Below, piece after piece: positions 1 through 13,199 of a DNA stretch of 64,000 bases. The translations under genes and the position numbers were made by a program. The notes under the pieces were generated by a model. The model saw only the letters and a program-made list of their open reading frames with translations, did no database searches and had not been told where the DNA came from. This DNA comes from Gordionus sp. m RMFG-2023. Lineage: Eukaryota > Nematomorpha > Gordioida > Chordodea > Parachordodidae. The stretch covers positions 77,415,561-77,479,560 of the forward strand of contig NC_088775.1 in assembly GCF_954871325.1 (NCBI RefSeq), given 5' to 3'. The stretch's first letter is position 1; every line of letters starts with the position of its first letter.

Positions 1-646
1 ATTTTCCCCACTTGTGAATACCTGCTATTTTCTACGAAGAGTGGGTGTGTGTTGACAAAAATTTACTCAATTTATATCAATGGCTCATAGAATGGGAAGG
101 GGGGGGGGTGTATTAAGAAAATGCTTCCTAAAATAGGCGAGATATATTTAAAGCAATTTTATAAAACTATATAAAAATACCTGGCTACTATAGTATACCC
201 CCTTAAAAAAATATTTAAAAAGATTGATTTCAAAATAAAATTATTTTTTACTTTCAAATTTACAAACAAAATATTACTAAAAAGTTTTTCCTCTTTGAAT
301 ATATTGTTACCTAGCATTTACCTTCATTTCAAACAATGCCTCAAAACTAATCAAACAAATAGGTGTTTCATAAATCAATATCTCTAGCAAATTAAAAGGG
401 AGGATAAATAAATGATAGTTTTTATTTTAATTAAATGTAGCCTAATATTATTTTCTACAACTAATCTTAAATTAACTGGTATAAAACTCAATTTAAGGGA
501 AAATAACCAATTAATTAGAAGACAATGTTTCAATTTATATTATGATGTGTTTAATTATATTTATTTAATGTTAATTATTAAACTATGCTAAGGAAAAAGT
601 GTATATAAATATGTATTCTTTCATTAATCATTTTTTAAATATAAAC
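1..646. other. AT-rich non-coding stretch
   Basis: No exon, RNA gene or repeat structure seen apart from a 10-base G run at 99-108. Stops are dense in all frames. Confidence 0.5.
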
Positions 647-736
647 CTCTAAAGCCAGGTCAAAATCGCTCTTTTCGATCACTCCGTCTCTATTAATATC
701 TATTTTTCCCAAAAAAATTTACATCAATTTTGTTTT
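647..736 (-). CDS. Orphan exon encoding one EF-hand
   Basis: Read on the minus strand this piece gives FFGKIDINRDGVIEK followed by SDFDLALE. That is an EF-hand: the loop starts at the D of DINRDG with D, N and D at positions 1, 3 and 5, G at 6, I at 8 and an acidic D at 12 where E is more usual. A hydrophobic helix flanks it on each side. The open frame ends at GAG followed by gtttat, which fits a phase-0 splice donor. The spacing and the KSDF after the loop recall sarcoplasmic calcium-binding proteins and calexcitins, but one hand cannot decide the family. The acceptor is unclear; the frame stays open back to about 778. No partner exon was found nearby, so this may be one exon of a gene with long introns or a relic. 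Calcium binding is inferred from the motif. Confidence 0.55.
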
Positions 737-3700
737 TTAGATTAATGATTGTTATAATAATATCGAAATATAGGTCTTATATCTTAAAACAGAGACCTGC
801 AGGCTGAGGAGGCGGTAAAATTGTATAATAATTTTTAAAACTTTATAATTAAAAAGTTACAAACTTAGACCGAGAATATATTTTTAATAAAATATAGAGA
901 AGATTAAAAATAAATCAAGTTATATCAATCAGTTTAAGAAAATGCCAGAAAATCAGATAATTATCCTTTTTATGATTGATAGGAGGGGGGGGGGGGTGGT
1001 GGTGTATTAAATAACTATAATTTTAATGATTTCTAATTTCAATATTTTCTTTTGGGAACGCTTTGGTAAGTTTTAGGTTAGCTGATAATAGTAGATTTTC
1101 TATAAAATAATTTTTTTCCTAAATTTAAAAAATGAGGTTAGTAAAGAACTAATACTCGGATTTTAGCGAATGATTTAAAATATTCAAGGATAAAAAAATA
1201 TTCAAATTGATATATTTACCGAAGAAAACACTGAATACAAACAATAACTTCTTTTTCTGAAAATCATTCAATTCGTGATCCAAATCGCAAATATGTTGAG
1301 TTGACATAATGTCACTTGAGTTCTATATAATATTAATAATATGCATTTTTTTTAAAATTAAATTGGCCAGGGTTAAAGATTTTTCGGAATAATATATATA
1401 GTTATTTACTTCCTCTAAGAAATAACATCGGATATCCGAAAAAAACACCCCTATAGTGATACTACTGATAATTAATATTTGTTTCCATTAGTTTATTTTT
1501 ATTATAAATAATTGTGCCACAATTTTTTTCTGAATTGTTTTTCGCCTGTAGTAGTGGTGGCACAAGTAATATGGTCTTGTATAAATATGATTATACAACT
1601 GATTTATATAGAAGTTTTTACCTTAAATATAAATTTTAAAATTATAAAATTTTGTTAAATTATTATAACATTTGATATACAATAGTTCAAAAAATTAGTG
1701 TTGCTAAATTACCTTTCTTTAGTTTTCATATTAAAAAAATTTAAATTTTGGGTTCAATTTAGAAGTTAATCAAATTTGTTGAATTAAAGGCTTGCTAATT
1801 CTCATTGAAGTTGGTCAGAGTCAGGTTATTTAACAACCTTAGTTCAAAATATAAAATTATAAATTTTAAAATGCCCCCCCCCCCATACTATTTAAAGCGA
1901 ACTTTCTAACCTAAATCATGAGGATGGTCTAAGGTGGTCTACGACATATATTCAACTCCCGCTAAATATTAATTCAAACCTATGCACTAACTAAAAATAT
2001 ATAATTTAATAAAATATTTAATAATTTTTAAAAAATTCCCAAATGGCCATTTTCGTACATGACTTTTAAATTCAAAAAAAAACTAAGTCACAAAATAAGA
2101 CACTTTATTGCAGTACTTTGTTTGTATAGTTCTTTTTAAGATTATAATTTTTATTGATAATTCAAATGGGTAATGATGTATATCATTACTTTATGCGTTT
2201 TTTTATTAAAATATTAGGTATCGTTTTAATTAATCCTTTTATACAAAAATAAATAGTCGGTGGGTGAATATATAGCCTACCATATATATCTTGGTTTATC
2301 AGATGTGATTGAAGGCCGTGAAAATTTTTAACATCTTTTTATTATAGAGAAAAAACTTATTTCATTTTTATTATTAAAGTTTTCTGTCAATGTTTTCTTT
2401 TATTTAAAAAATTAGCCAAACTGTGTCATCCTCAGCAGTTCGGTTTTCAATTAAGGATTATTTTTCATGCCCAATAATCGTTTGCTAGTGAAAAGACGAA
2501 CGCAACTAAAATATAAAAAGATATTGGCATATTTTTTTTTATATTAAGATTTTGATTTATAAATGTGACTTAATTAGTCAATTCTTAATTACTACAATTA
2601 TGTATAAGGCGATTTATGGAAGTATATAAGGCAGAATTGTAGTTCTTTAAAAAATAATCCGTGAATATTTTGGGCGCGGCTAGCATAAAAAAAATTGAAT
2701 ATCAATTATAAATGGGCATGAATATTTAGTATAGTAAGTGGACGGGTCGTGAATAAAAAATTATGCCCGCGCCCATCTTTAGCAAATCCCAAGGATTAAG
2801 TGTTTTTCTGAAGTCAACTAGATGGTTTTTACGGGATATGATATATAGAATATAGGAGGCGACCGCGTAATTTGGTTAATATGTATAAAATAAGAATAGA
2901 TTTTATTAGACTTTAATAAAATTTGGTCGTTGTTTAGAAAATTATGATGACCAACGCTATATTATTGGAATAAATATTTATCTCTTCAAACAGTTTCCCA
3001 TTTTAATACTATACAATGTAAAAAATAATACTAAATCATAGAGCAATTAGCAATTTGCTTTAGAATGAATAAAGCCATCTAATATTTTGATAAAAAAACA
3101 CATTAAAAAATCAATAACTTCAATGCAATACCATATATCATTTACCCTTAATATTATCATGCACAGGTCATAGATGCTAGTGTAATATCTATTGTGAAGT
3201 AACTATGTTATTTTTCACAGTATTATACTTATCACAGAGCACCGGTTAAAGTTCTATAAAATGGTGGTTTAAAACATGTCAATAACATTTATGGGGACTG
3301 GCGACACTAAAAGCCTCCGCCCACTCCCAAAAAAATTATCTATCCAGTATATTCTTTTACGAAAAACCAAGGGTTCCGTCATTTTTCAAATGATTATTTT
3401 ATTTCGTTGAAAGATACCTTTAGGATCGGAAACGAAATAAGATATTATTTTTCTAAAGAGAAAGTAAATTCAAATAAATGGGTCGTGAACCGCTTTCCAT
3501 TGTGAATGTTATTTTGTAAGAAAATGCAATCTCTATAAATAATTTCCTAAGTGGGGTTTCAAAGTGGATTTTTTATTTACAAATTCTAATCACTAGGCAA
3601 TAAGAATAAATTTAAACAGAAGAAAACAAATCATGCGTTTATTTAAATCTTGTGGTATATTTATATTAATTTTTAGGCCTAATTTTAATAACCAATATTT

Positions 3701-3950
3701 ATTTTTGCACTTTTTAATTTTCTATAAGTAAAAATATAAAAATTAGAGCTTTATATATATTTAAAGATTAGCATTTTATAAAACTAATTGATTTAAAATT
3801 TAAAATTATATTACCATTTAAAATCAAATGACAATTGAGATTTTAATTATAAAGAGTTGGTTACCTAATATTCCAATTATTCAACATATTAAAATTTAAG
3901 AATAGAATTGAGAACGTTAATTATATAATATATCTTTGGTACAAAATCGG
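737..3950. other. AT-rich intergenic or intronic DNA
   Basis: No coding region supported. It contains G12 (985-996) and C11 (1874-1884) tracts. At 2660-2790 there are G+C islands (gggcgcgg and its inverse gcccgcgccc) that look like transposon ends but have no coding remnant. Confidence 0.5.
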
Positions 3951-4403
3951 AGTGCTCCACTTGACATTATAAAGATTTTTAAGTTAGGAGTGGATTTTAA
4001 TTGATCAATTTCCAAATAAATATATAAATAAGAACTAGATTTTTTGAATATTAATTTTTGGCGACTTTAGAGCCCTGTCAATTTTGGGCTATTTTCATAA
4101 TTTTTGATATATGCCCTATCTATGATATTATCATATTTCATAATCACCCGTTCTCCTTTTTTTTATAAAATGAATGAGAAAATTTAAAGAAAGATTGTGT
4201 GTCTATATTATATAATTTGAGGATTTATAGTAGTTATTTTTGTTTACTTTGATTTTATTTAATAATTTTTCATAAAACATTTATGAGTAAAAATTTTTTT
4301 GGGCGATCATTTGGAAATAGTATTATGAATTACCAACTCAATTTTTATTCTAAACTTTAAAATCGTTTTTCCCAGTTTCAATAATTTTGCAAATGAAGCA
4401 CTC
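3951..4403. repeat. Possible MITE with short inverted ends
   Basis: The left end reads cggagtgctccacttga and the inverse of the right end reads tagagtgcttcatttgc, so about 13 of 17 bases match in inverted orientation. No clear target-site duplication was found, so this is a weak call. Confidence 0.25.
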
Positions 4404-5715
4404 TAATTTTAAACCTATCATATAAAATTGTCTGAAATTTTTTGGGTAACCATCATCTTTATTATTTAAAAAGTACTATCGAGTAAATATTTTATAAAAA
4501 TGTATTTATACTACTACTTGAAACACAATATTAAAAAAATATTACTCATATGCTACAGGCAGCTCGTCAGTACATAGCCGATCAAAAATTTATTTTATGA
4601 TACATAATATACGCTTATTTCTTGAAATATAATCGTCCTCAAATAATGAGTAACTTAGCATTACCCATTTAGAAACCCAGGAGATTTATATATCCCTCTA
4701 AGCCAATAACGATATTACCCCGTATCTCCTTTACCTCCTTCCTATCCTTATTCCACCCCCTAACAAAATCAAAATATAGCAAAAAATAATATAATCCAAT
4801 CCTTCTGCCATCTACACCCCCCCCCCTCTCATCCAATTTTGTTACGATCATGCATCATACCCCAGTGGTAAGATTCCCTGCAAAACCCTAACTAACATCA
4901 GGTTTTTCTAATGTATAGTATACCTACTAGTCTGCATAAAGATTTGGCCCAATTTTTTAAAATTTAAACCAAATATTAATAATATTTTGATATTCATATA
5001 CAAATGTTAGATCTCAGTCTCTTTGCTTGATGGAATTGCAAATATTTTGGGATATATGGGTGGACTGTTACTATTCAGGTGACTGTGACTTGATTTAGAT
5101 GAAGGAAAAGAGATAAAAATAACCATTGCACAGGTTTCAAGTGTAAATATTCAACGGAATGTTTTTAATGTAGCATTGATGGAAGGGCAATTTACATCCA
5201 CGAGAAAGATAAGATTTTAAAATTTAAATATGATTCAAATGTATTTTATGTAAGAATTTAGGTATTTTACTAGTGGGGTCCATTTCTTAAATGCAGCGGT
5301 TAAAACTCTTTAAATGTTAAAAAATAAAGTCACTTTTAACATTGCAAATGCAGAGTTATAGAGGTGAACTAAGACCATACCAGGCCTTAAAAAAACACTC
5401 TTAATGAATTAAAGTATATGTAAAACAATCATTTGTTGATAGCTTTTTTTAAATTTTAAGTTTAAGATTCTATTTCTTCAGTATGTGCAGAATGCCTACC
5501 TTATAAATTTTAACAATTTTATAATGAACTTATGAGCATTTTTAATTTATTTATTATTTGGTTTACATATTAATCAAAATTGAGTAACATATATATAAGT
5601 TACACAATTATATTATATTATAATAGGTAAAAGTCACTAAATCCTTAAAAAAATAAAGCGAATGATGTTGATATTAGAATATAAAGTATAATTAGGAAGT
5701 AGAAAATCAGTTTAT

Positions 5716-5790
5716 CCTTCCGACCGTCCATCATTCCTTTTTTCCTTTCTATTTTCCTTCCTCCTTCTTTCCCATCCGTCCTTCCATTGT
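5716..5790. repeat. Polypyrimidine (TTCC/CCTT) microsatellite
   Basis: About 75 bases almost entirely of C and T in degenerate ccttc, ttcc and gtcc units (for example ccttcctccttctttccc). No coding content. Confidence 0.7.
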
Positions 5791-6534
5791 GTATGAATTT
5801 AGACGATAAATAATCAAAATAAATTATTTATTTCATAATTTTGAAAATTAAATTCCTTCAAAAAACTAATCGAATCGATTTGTATAAATTATTAATGATT
5901 CACTTAGATAAAATAAAGTTTTTTTAATCCTTTTTCTCCTAGATGGGGATAATTTTCTTCTTTAGTATTCGTTAAATGTTAGTTTATTACACATCGCTTT
6001 TCTATCTTAAGATTATGATGAATTAGATTTTTATTTTAAGTTTTCTATTTGAAATAAAAAGCTTTTATCTGATATTGTTAGTGTTAATAAGTGTTATGAC
6101 GATTAAGAGATTAAAATCGCTATCAAATAGAGGAAAAGTATAAATTATTAAAGATACTTTTATAATTATTATCATAAAAATTTGCAAATATTTCCTAACA
6201 TTTTTTCAGTCAATCCCTTATTAATTAAGTTATTATTAAAAAGGTATTTCAATAATTGTATAATTGATTTGAATTATACACCAAAATAAGATTAGTTTTT
6301 ATTTGATTTTTATAGGATTGATTTTGAAATGATATGGTATTTTATTACCAATATACGTTTTAATAAATAATTCTAGTCCATAACTAAGGCTTGGACCCTA
6401 AACAAAATTCTTTGAACATTAAAAAAAATGTTTTTGCCTGCAGAGCCACAATTCCAAAAAATCTCAATCAAACATCATTATTATATATATTTAAAAAAAA
6501 AAATAATATTTAGTTCAAGGCTCCAAACCGTAAG

Positions 6535-7020
6535 GAATATTGGTTCTGTTCAGGTTAAGATAAAAATAAGGGTTCATCGTTCAGATTCGTTTAAAAATAA
6601 TAATATCGATTCGGTTTAAACCTTTAATCGTTCAAACTTTTAACATACAAGCATATTATAAATCTATAAAAAATGAATATTTTTTAAAATTTTATCACTA
6701 TTCTCCAAAAAATAATATTGAGAGATATACAAATAATAAATAAATTTCATGACTGATGCTAAATTGGCTGGCACCGTTAAGTAGAAATACACAGAAATGC
6801 CTAAAAATAATTACTGATTTACATGTACTGATTGTTAATTATTTTAAAAAGAGTTAAAATATCAAAAGATTGAAACCAGTTCTCAAAAATATTTAGAGGT
6901 TCGGTTCAAGTTCTGATGACAAATTCTTTAAGGGTTCAGATTCGACTTAGGTTTAGTAAATAATAATGGTTAATATCCGGTTTAACGGTTCGGTTCAGGT
7001 ATAAAATCTGGACTCCAGTT
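6535..7020. repeat. Degenerate GGTTC/TTCGGTT repeat patch
   Basis: Many spaced copies of ggttc, ttcggttc and ggttcagg, for example ggttctgttcaggtt near 6541 and cggttcggttcaggt near 6986, separated by AT-rich DNA. They resemble the G+C-containing subterminal motifs seen beside hAT ends elsewhere in this window. No transposase fragment is linked to them. Confidence 0.4.
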
Positions 7021-7363
7021 GAAATATATTATTAAAAAATATATCAATTAACCAGTTATAAAATCATATGAAATGGATCATTTAACATGCACATTTCCTT
7101 ATTCATAATTTATTTTTAAAATTAAAATTAATTAAAAATAATGAAATTTTAAAAATCAAACCAGCCCTTGAAGGATTAAAATTTTGTAAATCTCAGGTTT
7201 TAAAAATAAATTTTAAAAAATCCCAGCCTTACCAAAACTTTTTTTCAAAAAAATGCTATGAAATATATAATCTAGGGCTGACCAGAAAATTGAACAAATT
7301 TAATCAGAGCCCGGAAAAATTAGACTTACACAGGTTTCTGAAACATTATTTTAAAAAATATTA

Positions 7364-8585
7364 CTTTTTGAGAAGTGTCTTTCTTTTGCTAAATTAGTCT
7401 TTCGTGTATCAATATAGCAATCGCAATCCTTACTTTGACTGAATACAAGAAATGTGTTAGATCCTTAATTAGTGGTTTGTTGGATTTTGTTTTAATAAAA
7501 CACGATTTAAAATTTTTAAAGAAATTTCTCAGAAGTTCTTATTTAAAAACAAAAACTGATTTTAACTTCTTATTAAATGTTATAATGTTTTTCTAACACC
7601 GTTTTTTTCTAAAAAAAATAAATAAGCCTAACAAATTATGTATAACAAAATAATATTGAAATAAAAAAAAATAATAAAAAATCAAATATAAAATATATAG
7701 ATTTTTAAGAGAAAATAGCTTCAAAAATTAATAGGATAACTTATTAACTCACATCACATCACAAAAGCATTTAAGGCAAAAGAGAAAATTATTGATAAAT
7801 TTTGGCAAAAAGTTTCGAAAAAATAACAAAATTTAGAAAAAAATTGATTTTTCTATTCCCCCTTTATCGCCTTTCTCATTATGAGCTATGTTTATATATT
7901 TAGAAAATGAAAATAAAATTGGATATAAAATTGGATATAAAATAAGTATTTCTATTTTTATGTTCTTTTATAACTACTTTTTGTGGCCAAATTTTAGTGA
8001 AATGGTAATTTATATTAATATTAGTCTTAATAATTTAGAATAAAGCCCTGCAAATTAAAAAAAATTTCGGCTCAAATCTTGTCCGACTCGAAGTATTATT
8101 TATTTTTAACAGCGGTCCATCCCGAAGTTCATTTACTCTTCAGATCGAGGCTTAACTAGCATTAAAAAATTTTCTTGCTGAGCCAGGCTTAAAATATTTA
8201 TCAAAATATTTAAAAAAAGAAATAGCTATTCAATTTCAACCATTTTTGCTCGTTCTTTGATTATAATATATTTTTCTTGAGCGCTGGATAAAATATGCTA
8301 GTTCACTTTTAGAAATAATATTTTTTTAGCATTTATTTTTAAATAATGCAACTTCAGGCCAGAGTCGTGCTTATGAGCTAATTTTAATTTTCAAATCATT
8401 GATAAAATGTTATCATTGAAAGGCTCATTTAAACGCTCATACTCAGCAATTAGCTCGATTTTATTTTCAAGAAATATTTTTTTTACAAGAAAAAATTCCA
8501 ACATATCACTAATTAGATAGGATCTAACACATTTCTTGTATTCAGTTGAAAAGACTAATTAAGCAAAAAAGACACTTCTCAAAAG
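7364..8585. mobile_element. Element with long terminal inverted repeats
   Basis: The left arm (about 7364-7500) and right arm (about 8478-8585) are inverted copies over more than 100 bases. Both contain gagaagtgtctt at the outer end, then aattagtcttt, then gaatacaagaaatgtgtt and agatcct. The left arm has an extra stretch of roughly 35 bases. The interior has no intact ORF; at 8060-8180 it has CCCG/TCGG-type motifs like those near hAT ends in this window. I see no clear target duplication, so the superfamily is open. It is probably a non-autonomous DNA transposon or foldback element. Confidence 0.7.
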
Positions 8586-10096
8586 TTGATTTCATACCTA
8601 TTTTCTAGGGGCCTATATAACTTTAGAGTCAATAAATTAGAGCACGTGTCTTATCTGCCACTGGAAGGTTTTCCCGTTCTTACAAATATCTTGAGCCCAT
8701 TTCCATTTAAATAATTTAATTAAGATATACCAAAAATAATACAATAATTTATAAAAATAAAATATTAAATTATTATATACCTTACGATAAAATAAATAGG
8801 CATATTATATTTATGACAAATGTTAATTAGCAAATTGCAATAAAGTGTTCTCATTTTATTGATTTTTAATCGCACATTAATGAAAAATTTAAAAATCTAA
8901 TATTTTTTGAATAAATTGCCCCTAAAGTTACTCTCACCACCCTCCTTTTCATAAGTTAAGAATGTATTTTTCTTCCTTTTTACTCTTACTGTCTGTCATT
9001 CATTTTACAGATCCTGTTCTGAGATAAAAGGAAATATTTTTTTGTAGTTCATAATATTCTTTAAACTAAACGATTTTTTTTAAACATACAAGTTGATATT
9101 TAAAAGGGTATTTCCGGATCAATATTTAAAAAAATTTTTTTTTAAAAATATAAATTATCTCTTTGCCATTCAAATTCAGCATGTTAATTTACTTAGAAAT
9201 TAAGATTTTCACGTCTTATAAATTTAATAAATAATCATATAATAGTTGAGAAAACTAACCCAGAATTTATAAGTAGATCATCTTATAACTTATAGTCTTC
9301 TTTTTTTAAAATAATTGAGGGGGGGGGGAGGTTCAAAATTATATTATAAAAATAATTCCTAATTTGATTCCTAATTTGATTTCTTATTGATATTTTATAT
9401 TAATCTGAGTAATTTTTAGCCTCATATTTATTATAATAATTTATATAAAAGTTAGCCCTCATATTTATTATAATAATTTATATAAAGGTTTGCCTCACTA
9501 ATAATTTATAATCTGCAATAAATCCAGGGGTTCCTGGAGGGGCTTGCTCTTTCCTGGATAAATTTTATTATTACGTATATTATTATTTTAAAGATTTCTA
9601 TATTGTTTAAAAGTTTTACCCTCTTCTGGGAAATTAAAAAGATTACATATTTTATTTAAAATTTTTCTATATTACATTTATGAATAAACCAGTAGTGGGC
9701 ATATAAAGGATTTTGCAAACTTTTTAAAATAGTTTTTTAAGATTGTATATATCTAATATGCCATTTTTGAATGACTAGATGGGTGGAGAATTATAAAACC
9801 ATATAAGGTTTGCAATTACTTACGATGAAATAGTCGATGAACTCCAGGATTTGAGTTTATACGTCTTTCACAAACAAGGCAAGTTCATGAAAAGTGTAGA
9901 AATCACAGCAAATTATATGTGTGCCTAGTTATTATAGATAAATATTCTAGTCTTATAAGACTTATAAATCCTCAACTTCAAGGAAAATACCTTTAATGAG
10001 TTGTTTATCATCTAAAGCGATTCGCCGATAGATAAGGATAGATGCGGCATAAAATAAACATATCATTATTCTTATTATGAATTATGAGAAGTTTAA
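8586..10096. other. AT-rich non-coding DNA
   Basis: No exon supported. Contains a G10 tract (9319-9328) and a tandem duplication at 9418-9490. Confidence 0.5.
9418..9490. repeat. Tandem duplication, two units of ~36 bp
   Basis: Two adjacent units begin agcctcatatttattata and agccctcatatttattat and end tataaaagtt and tataaaggtt. They differ at only two positions, so the duplication looks fairly recent. Confidence 0.8.
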
Positions 10097-10522
10097 ATGC
10101 CGCGCTATGACATAGACCAACGTCATAGTTGCCTGAGTTATAACCAATTAATGCTAAAGGCAGATATGACTTAAATTACATTAAAATCCAAGGTCGTCAA
10201 CAGCACCATCATTAATAAACTTCTCAGTCTATTCCCTAAAAAAGCTCGATTCCTTAATATTTTAGAACCTCGCAAACTTTCATTGGATGATGACCTCACA
10301 ACTATCCCATGGGCTATGGGTAAATCTCTCATCTGGGATACCTGTATTACCACTTTCCCCACAAATATCAATAGCAACACACTCACAAGCCGTAACAAAA
10401 AAGATGAACAAATAAAACCTTGAACATTGGATAACTTTATTTTTATTCCAATCGCCACAACCACCAGTGGACTTAACTATAAATACTACACCTTATTAGG
10501 TACTCAATTATGTTTTTCATAA
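10097..10522 (+). pseudogene. Non-LTR RT C-terminal fragment, endonuclease-like
   Basis: The plus-strand frame from about 10171 reads LDDDLTTIPWAMGK then SLIWDTCITT, and after one in-frame TGA (10421) FIPIATTTSG and LLGTQL. This matches, from memory of the family, the C-terminal part of invertebrate retroelement proteins with RPDGxTxxPWxxGxxLxWD, followed about 50 residues later by FxPIAxExxG. In such proteins a Cys-rich D-x-R-G-x-H-G-L-S-C stretch comes just before; here a decayed version, DIDQRHSCLSYNQ, lies at 10109-10147 in a shifted frame. The Cys motif plus RPD..D layout resembles the restriction-like endonuclease of R2-type elements (inference). One stop and at least one frameshift make it a pseudogene. 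Two other pieces of the same family lie at 21158-22060 and 26914-27054. Confidence 0.7.
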
Positions 10523-12984
10523 TGGTGTACTCCCCCCCCCTTGCATTTTAAATATAATTTTGTAATTTATAATCGTGTTTTTTATATAAAATAATATATA
10601 GTTTCTAAATGCTAATAAAAAAAATGTGGAAGATATCACGGGGTGAGGTTTATAAAATGATAGCAAAATTATATGATTATTATCACATAAACAATTTTAA
10701 TGAAGTGATCACATTTGGTATAAAATAATAAGTTTCAAAAATAAGATGAATTAGGACATGGCAAAAAAACTTAATAAATTGTTTGAATTTTTTTTTGAAT
10801 GAAAAATTCCCATGTATTTTATATTATTTTTTAATAAAAAATATTTTTTGCCCTCTACTAGAAAAATTCCTGCTAGCGCCCCAGACAAAATAAACTTATT
10901 TTATTTTCTATGTTTTTATTATGCATTATAATATAAGGTTTGGGAGTTGTGTTTTTATTATAAAATTTTGTAGATACGATATATTAAACTATTTCATTTC
11001 ATTTTAAAATACTAATCTCATTTATACTAAACTATTTAGTTCTTACCTTTATAAATAATGAATTATTATTAAATTTACCCTATTCTCTTGTGTATATATA
11101 TAAACTTTAAACCCTGTGTGGGACAATGTAAATTATTAACAACATAACAATAAAACATCTATAAATTTATGAGTAAAATAACAATATTTAAAGCTAAATT
11201 GCAAAGTGGATGTTAAAGAGAGCACACTATAATATAAATATAAATGGCAATTCGATTATCTATATTTAATGTTTACATATTTATAAACTTTTAGAAATTT
11301 TGTTTCCCGAAAATCGTTTCTGAAATAAGCAAGATTTAAAAAAAATTTTTTTTATAAACGGCGACATTTTTTAAGAACAGATAATCATATCCACCAGATA
11401 AAAATTTAATCCTTTTTTTGTTCATAATTAAGTAAAGAAAAGTAATATTTTATCACTTCACTGTATTATTTTGATACTTCATGCCATACAGGGTAAAGTA
11501 CTTAAACAAGATGCTGGGATCATAAATCTAAATTAAAAGATTTTCTTTTAGGATTTTTTTTTAAATTTAAAAAGTTATAAGAGGAAAAAAATTGAAGATT
11601 CAAAAATAAATATAATTTACAATTTTCGTATTCTCTCTAAGCTCTATATAAAAATTGTATAGAAGTCATGTAGAGATCTGCTTTGCATGACACTACCTGG
11701 AGGGGGAGGGGGTAAATATAGGAAAATCAACTTGTTCAAAGTAGCTTAGACAATACGTGAAAATATTTTTAAGGTCGGGGTTGCCTGTTTTTGAAACTTT
11801 GAATAATGTTAATTTAAGGTTTTTTCTCCATAAAAAATAATTAAGGCCTGAGGCTAACAATAATCAAGGGCCGGGCAGGGCTAAAGATATTACAGGCCGG
11901 CCTTCCTATATATAGAAGAGACCGTGGGATAGCTATTGTAACAATGTTCGATAAACTTTTTAACCTTTGACCTTGATCACAGGGAATTTGATGTGAATAT
12001 GTATTTTTATTTATAAATCCTTTTACAATGTTCAGGGAAATGTTCTTATATTTAGCCGCAAAACAATTTTTTTTATCCATCAAATATGATAATCACCTTT
12101 TCGCGTTTATATTTTTAGTAAACTATATTTATCCTAACTAATTAAAATACATTTGTTTCTTAACTCTATAGGCCTCCCCGTGAAATTGCCGCACATTATT
12201 TAATAAAATTTTATGTGCGGCATAAAATGGTCCTAATTTTATACCATAGCCACCTTAAGGAAATTCTCTAAACAATTTCTTATTATAGTTAAACATATTT
12301 GCACGAATTGCAATAGCAGAATATATTATCCTAATTTTGTAATTTTTCATTGATAAACTTATATCAAATATTATTAATTACTTTATAGTGCTTAACTATT
12401 ACAACAAATTAAACATTTTTTTTAAACTAATCTTTTTCTAGCTTACTAGACATTATATTATGATTATTAAGAAAAATTGAAAGTTTTATAGAAATAATTA
12501 TCAATTTTCAGTTTCAAATCTCTAAAACCTTCGTTATCATTTTTTATAAAAAATTTATCATCTATTTGAAAGTATTATTACGATTTTTTTCTTTATATAT
12601 TTTATTTTAGATATTAAAAAAAACTAGTTTTGTAGTTTTTGTGATATTAAGATAACAATTTATTTATATAAATTTTGATATATATTGTAAATTGTCTAGG
12701 GACTAATTATGCTCTAGAGTGAGGCATCTTATTTTCTTAATGGATATACCCGACAATCAGTTGATTTTAATTCATCCCTTTATACTAAGTTTGTTAAGAG
12801 TCTGGCCAAAAATGATTAAAATTCTTTCAGGCCATACTGAATAATTTTTCGAACCAAATCGAGCAGAGCCAAATAATCACTAGATTTCAAAAAAAAGTGT
12901 AAAAGTAAAACTATACAACTTATATTAAAATTAGATCTGGAGTTGTTTCGGACCAAAACAAGAAAAATGAAAAGTAAAAATAAG
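10523..12984. other. AT-rich DNA with possible transposon ends
   Basis: No exon supported. Contains a C9 tract (10532-10540) and, at 11671, the sequence tagagatctgctttgc, which resembles the ends of hAT-like fragments at 48601 and 59911. At 11865-11910 there are CCGG-containing islands (gggccgggcaggg). Confidence 0.45.
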
Positions 12985-13199
12985 GCTGCATTTATAGCAA
13001 GCGCGATACGCACAAGAGATGTTCGCTAGCAAAATCACCGTTGATTCGTCTATCATCGCAGCGCAACATATGTTTTTCCCGCGATTTTATCTTTCGCTCA
13101 CTATTTATACATTTTACATAATATTATTGGCTTGATTATGTAAATTACGTCTAAAAATTTTGTATCGCGTGAGTAAATCGCGCTTATTATAAACGTAGC
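12985..13199. repeat. Foldback MITE, ~215 bp
   Basis: The left end ggctgcatttatagcaag and the inverse of the right end cgctacgtttataataag match closely and both continue with cgcgat, giving terminal inverted repeats of about 25 bases. The interior has more CG dinucleotides than the surroundings and no ORF. A target duplication is not clear. Confidence 0.65.

Larger units (their letters stand above)
4404..7363. other. AT-rich non-coding DNA
   Basis: No exon supported. It includes a C10 tract (4817-4826), a polypyrimidine microsatellite and a GGTTCGG-rich patch, listed separately. Confidence 0.5.

Noticed and set aside
4669-4851. 60-codon minus ORF
   Set aside because: Its start region is the C10 tract read as Gly codons; no motif.
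4845-4900. tRNA-like box A (accccagtggtaagat)
   Set aside because: No box B at a suitable distance and no cloverleaf, so neither a tRNA nor a SINE call is supported.
5028-5100. Possible exon MELQIFWDIWVDCYYS before gtgact
   Set aside because: Short, no acceptor or partner exon and no recognised family.
11841-12083. 80-codon minus ORF
   Set aside because: It covers the CCGG-rich islands, has no recognisable motif and is better explained by transposon-end sequence.
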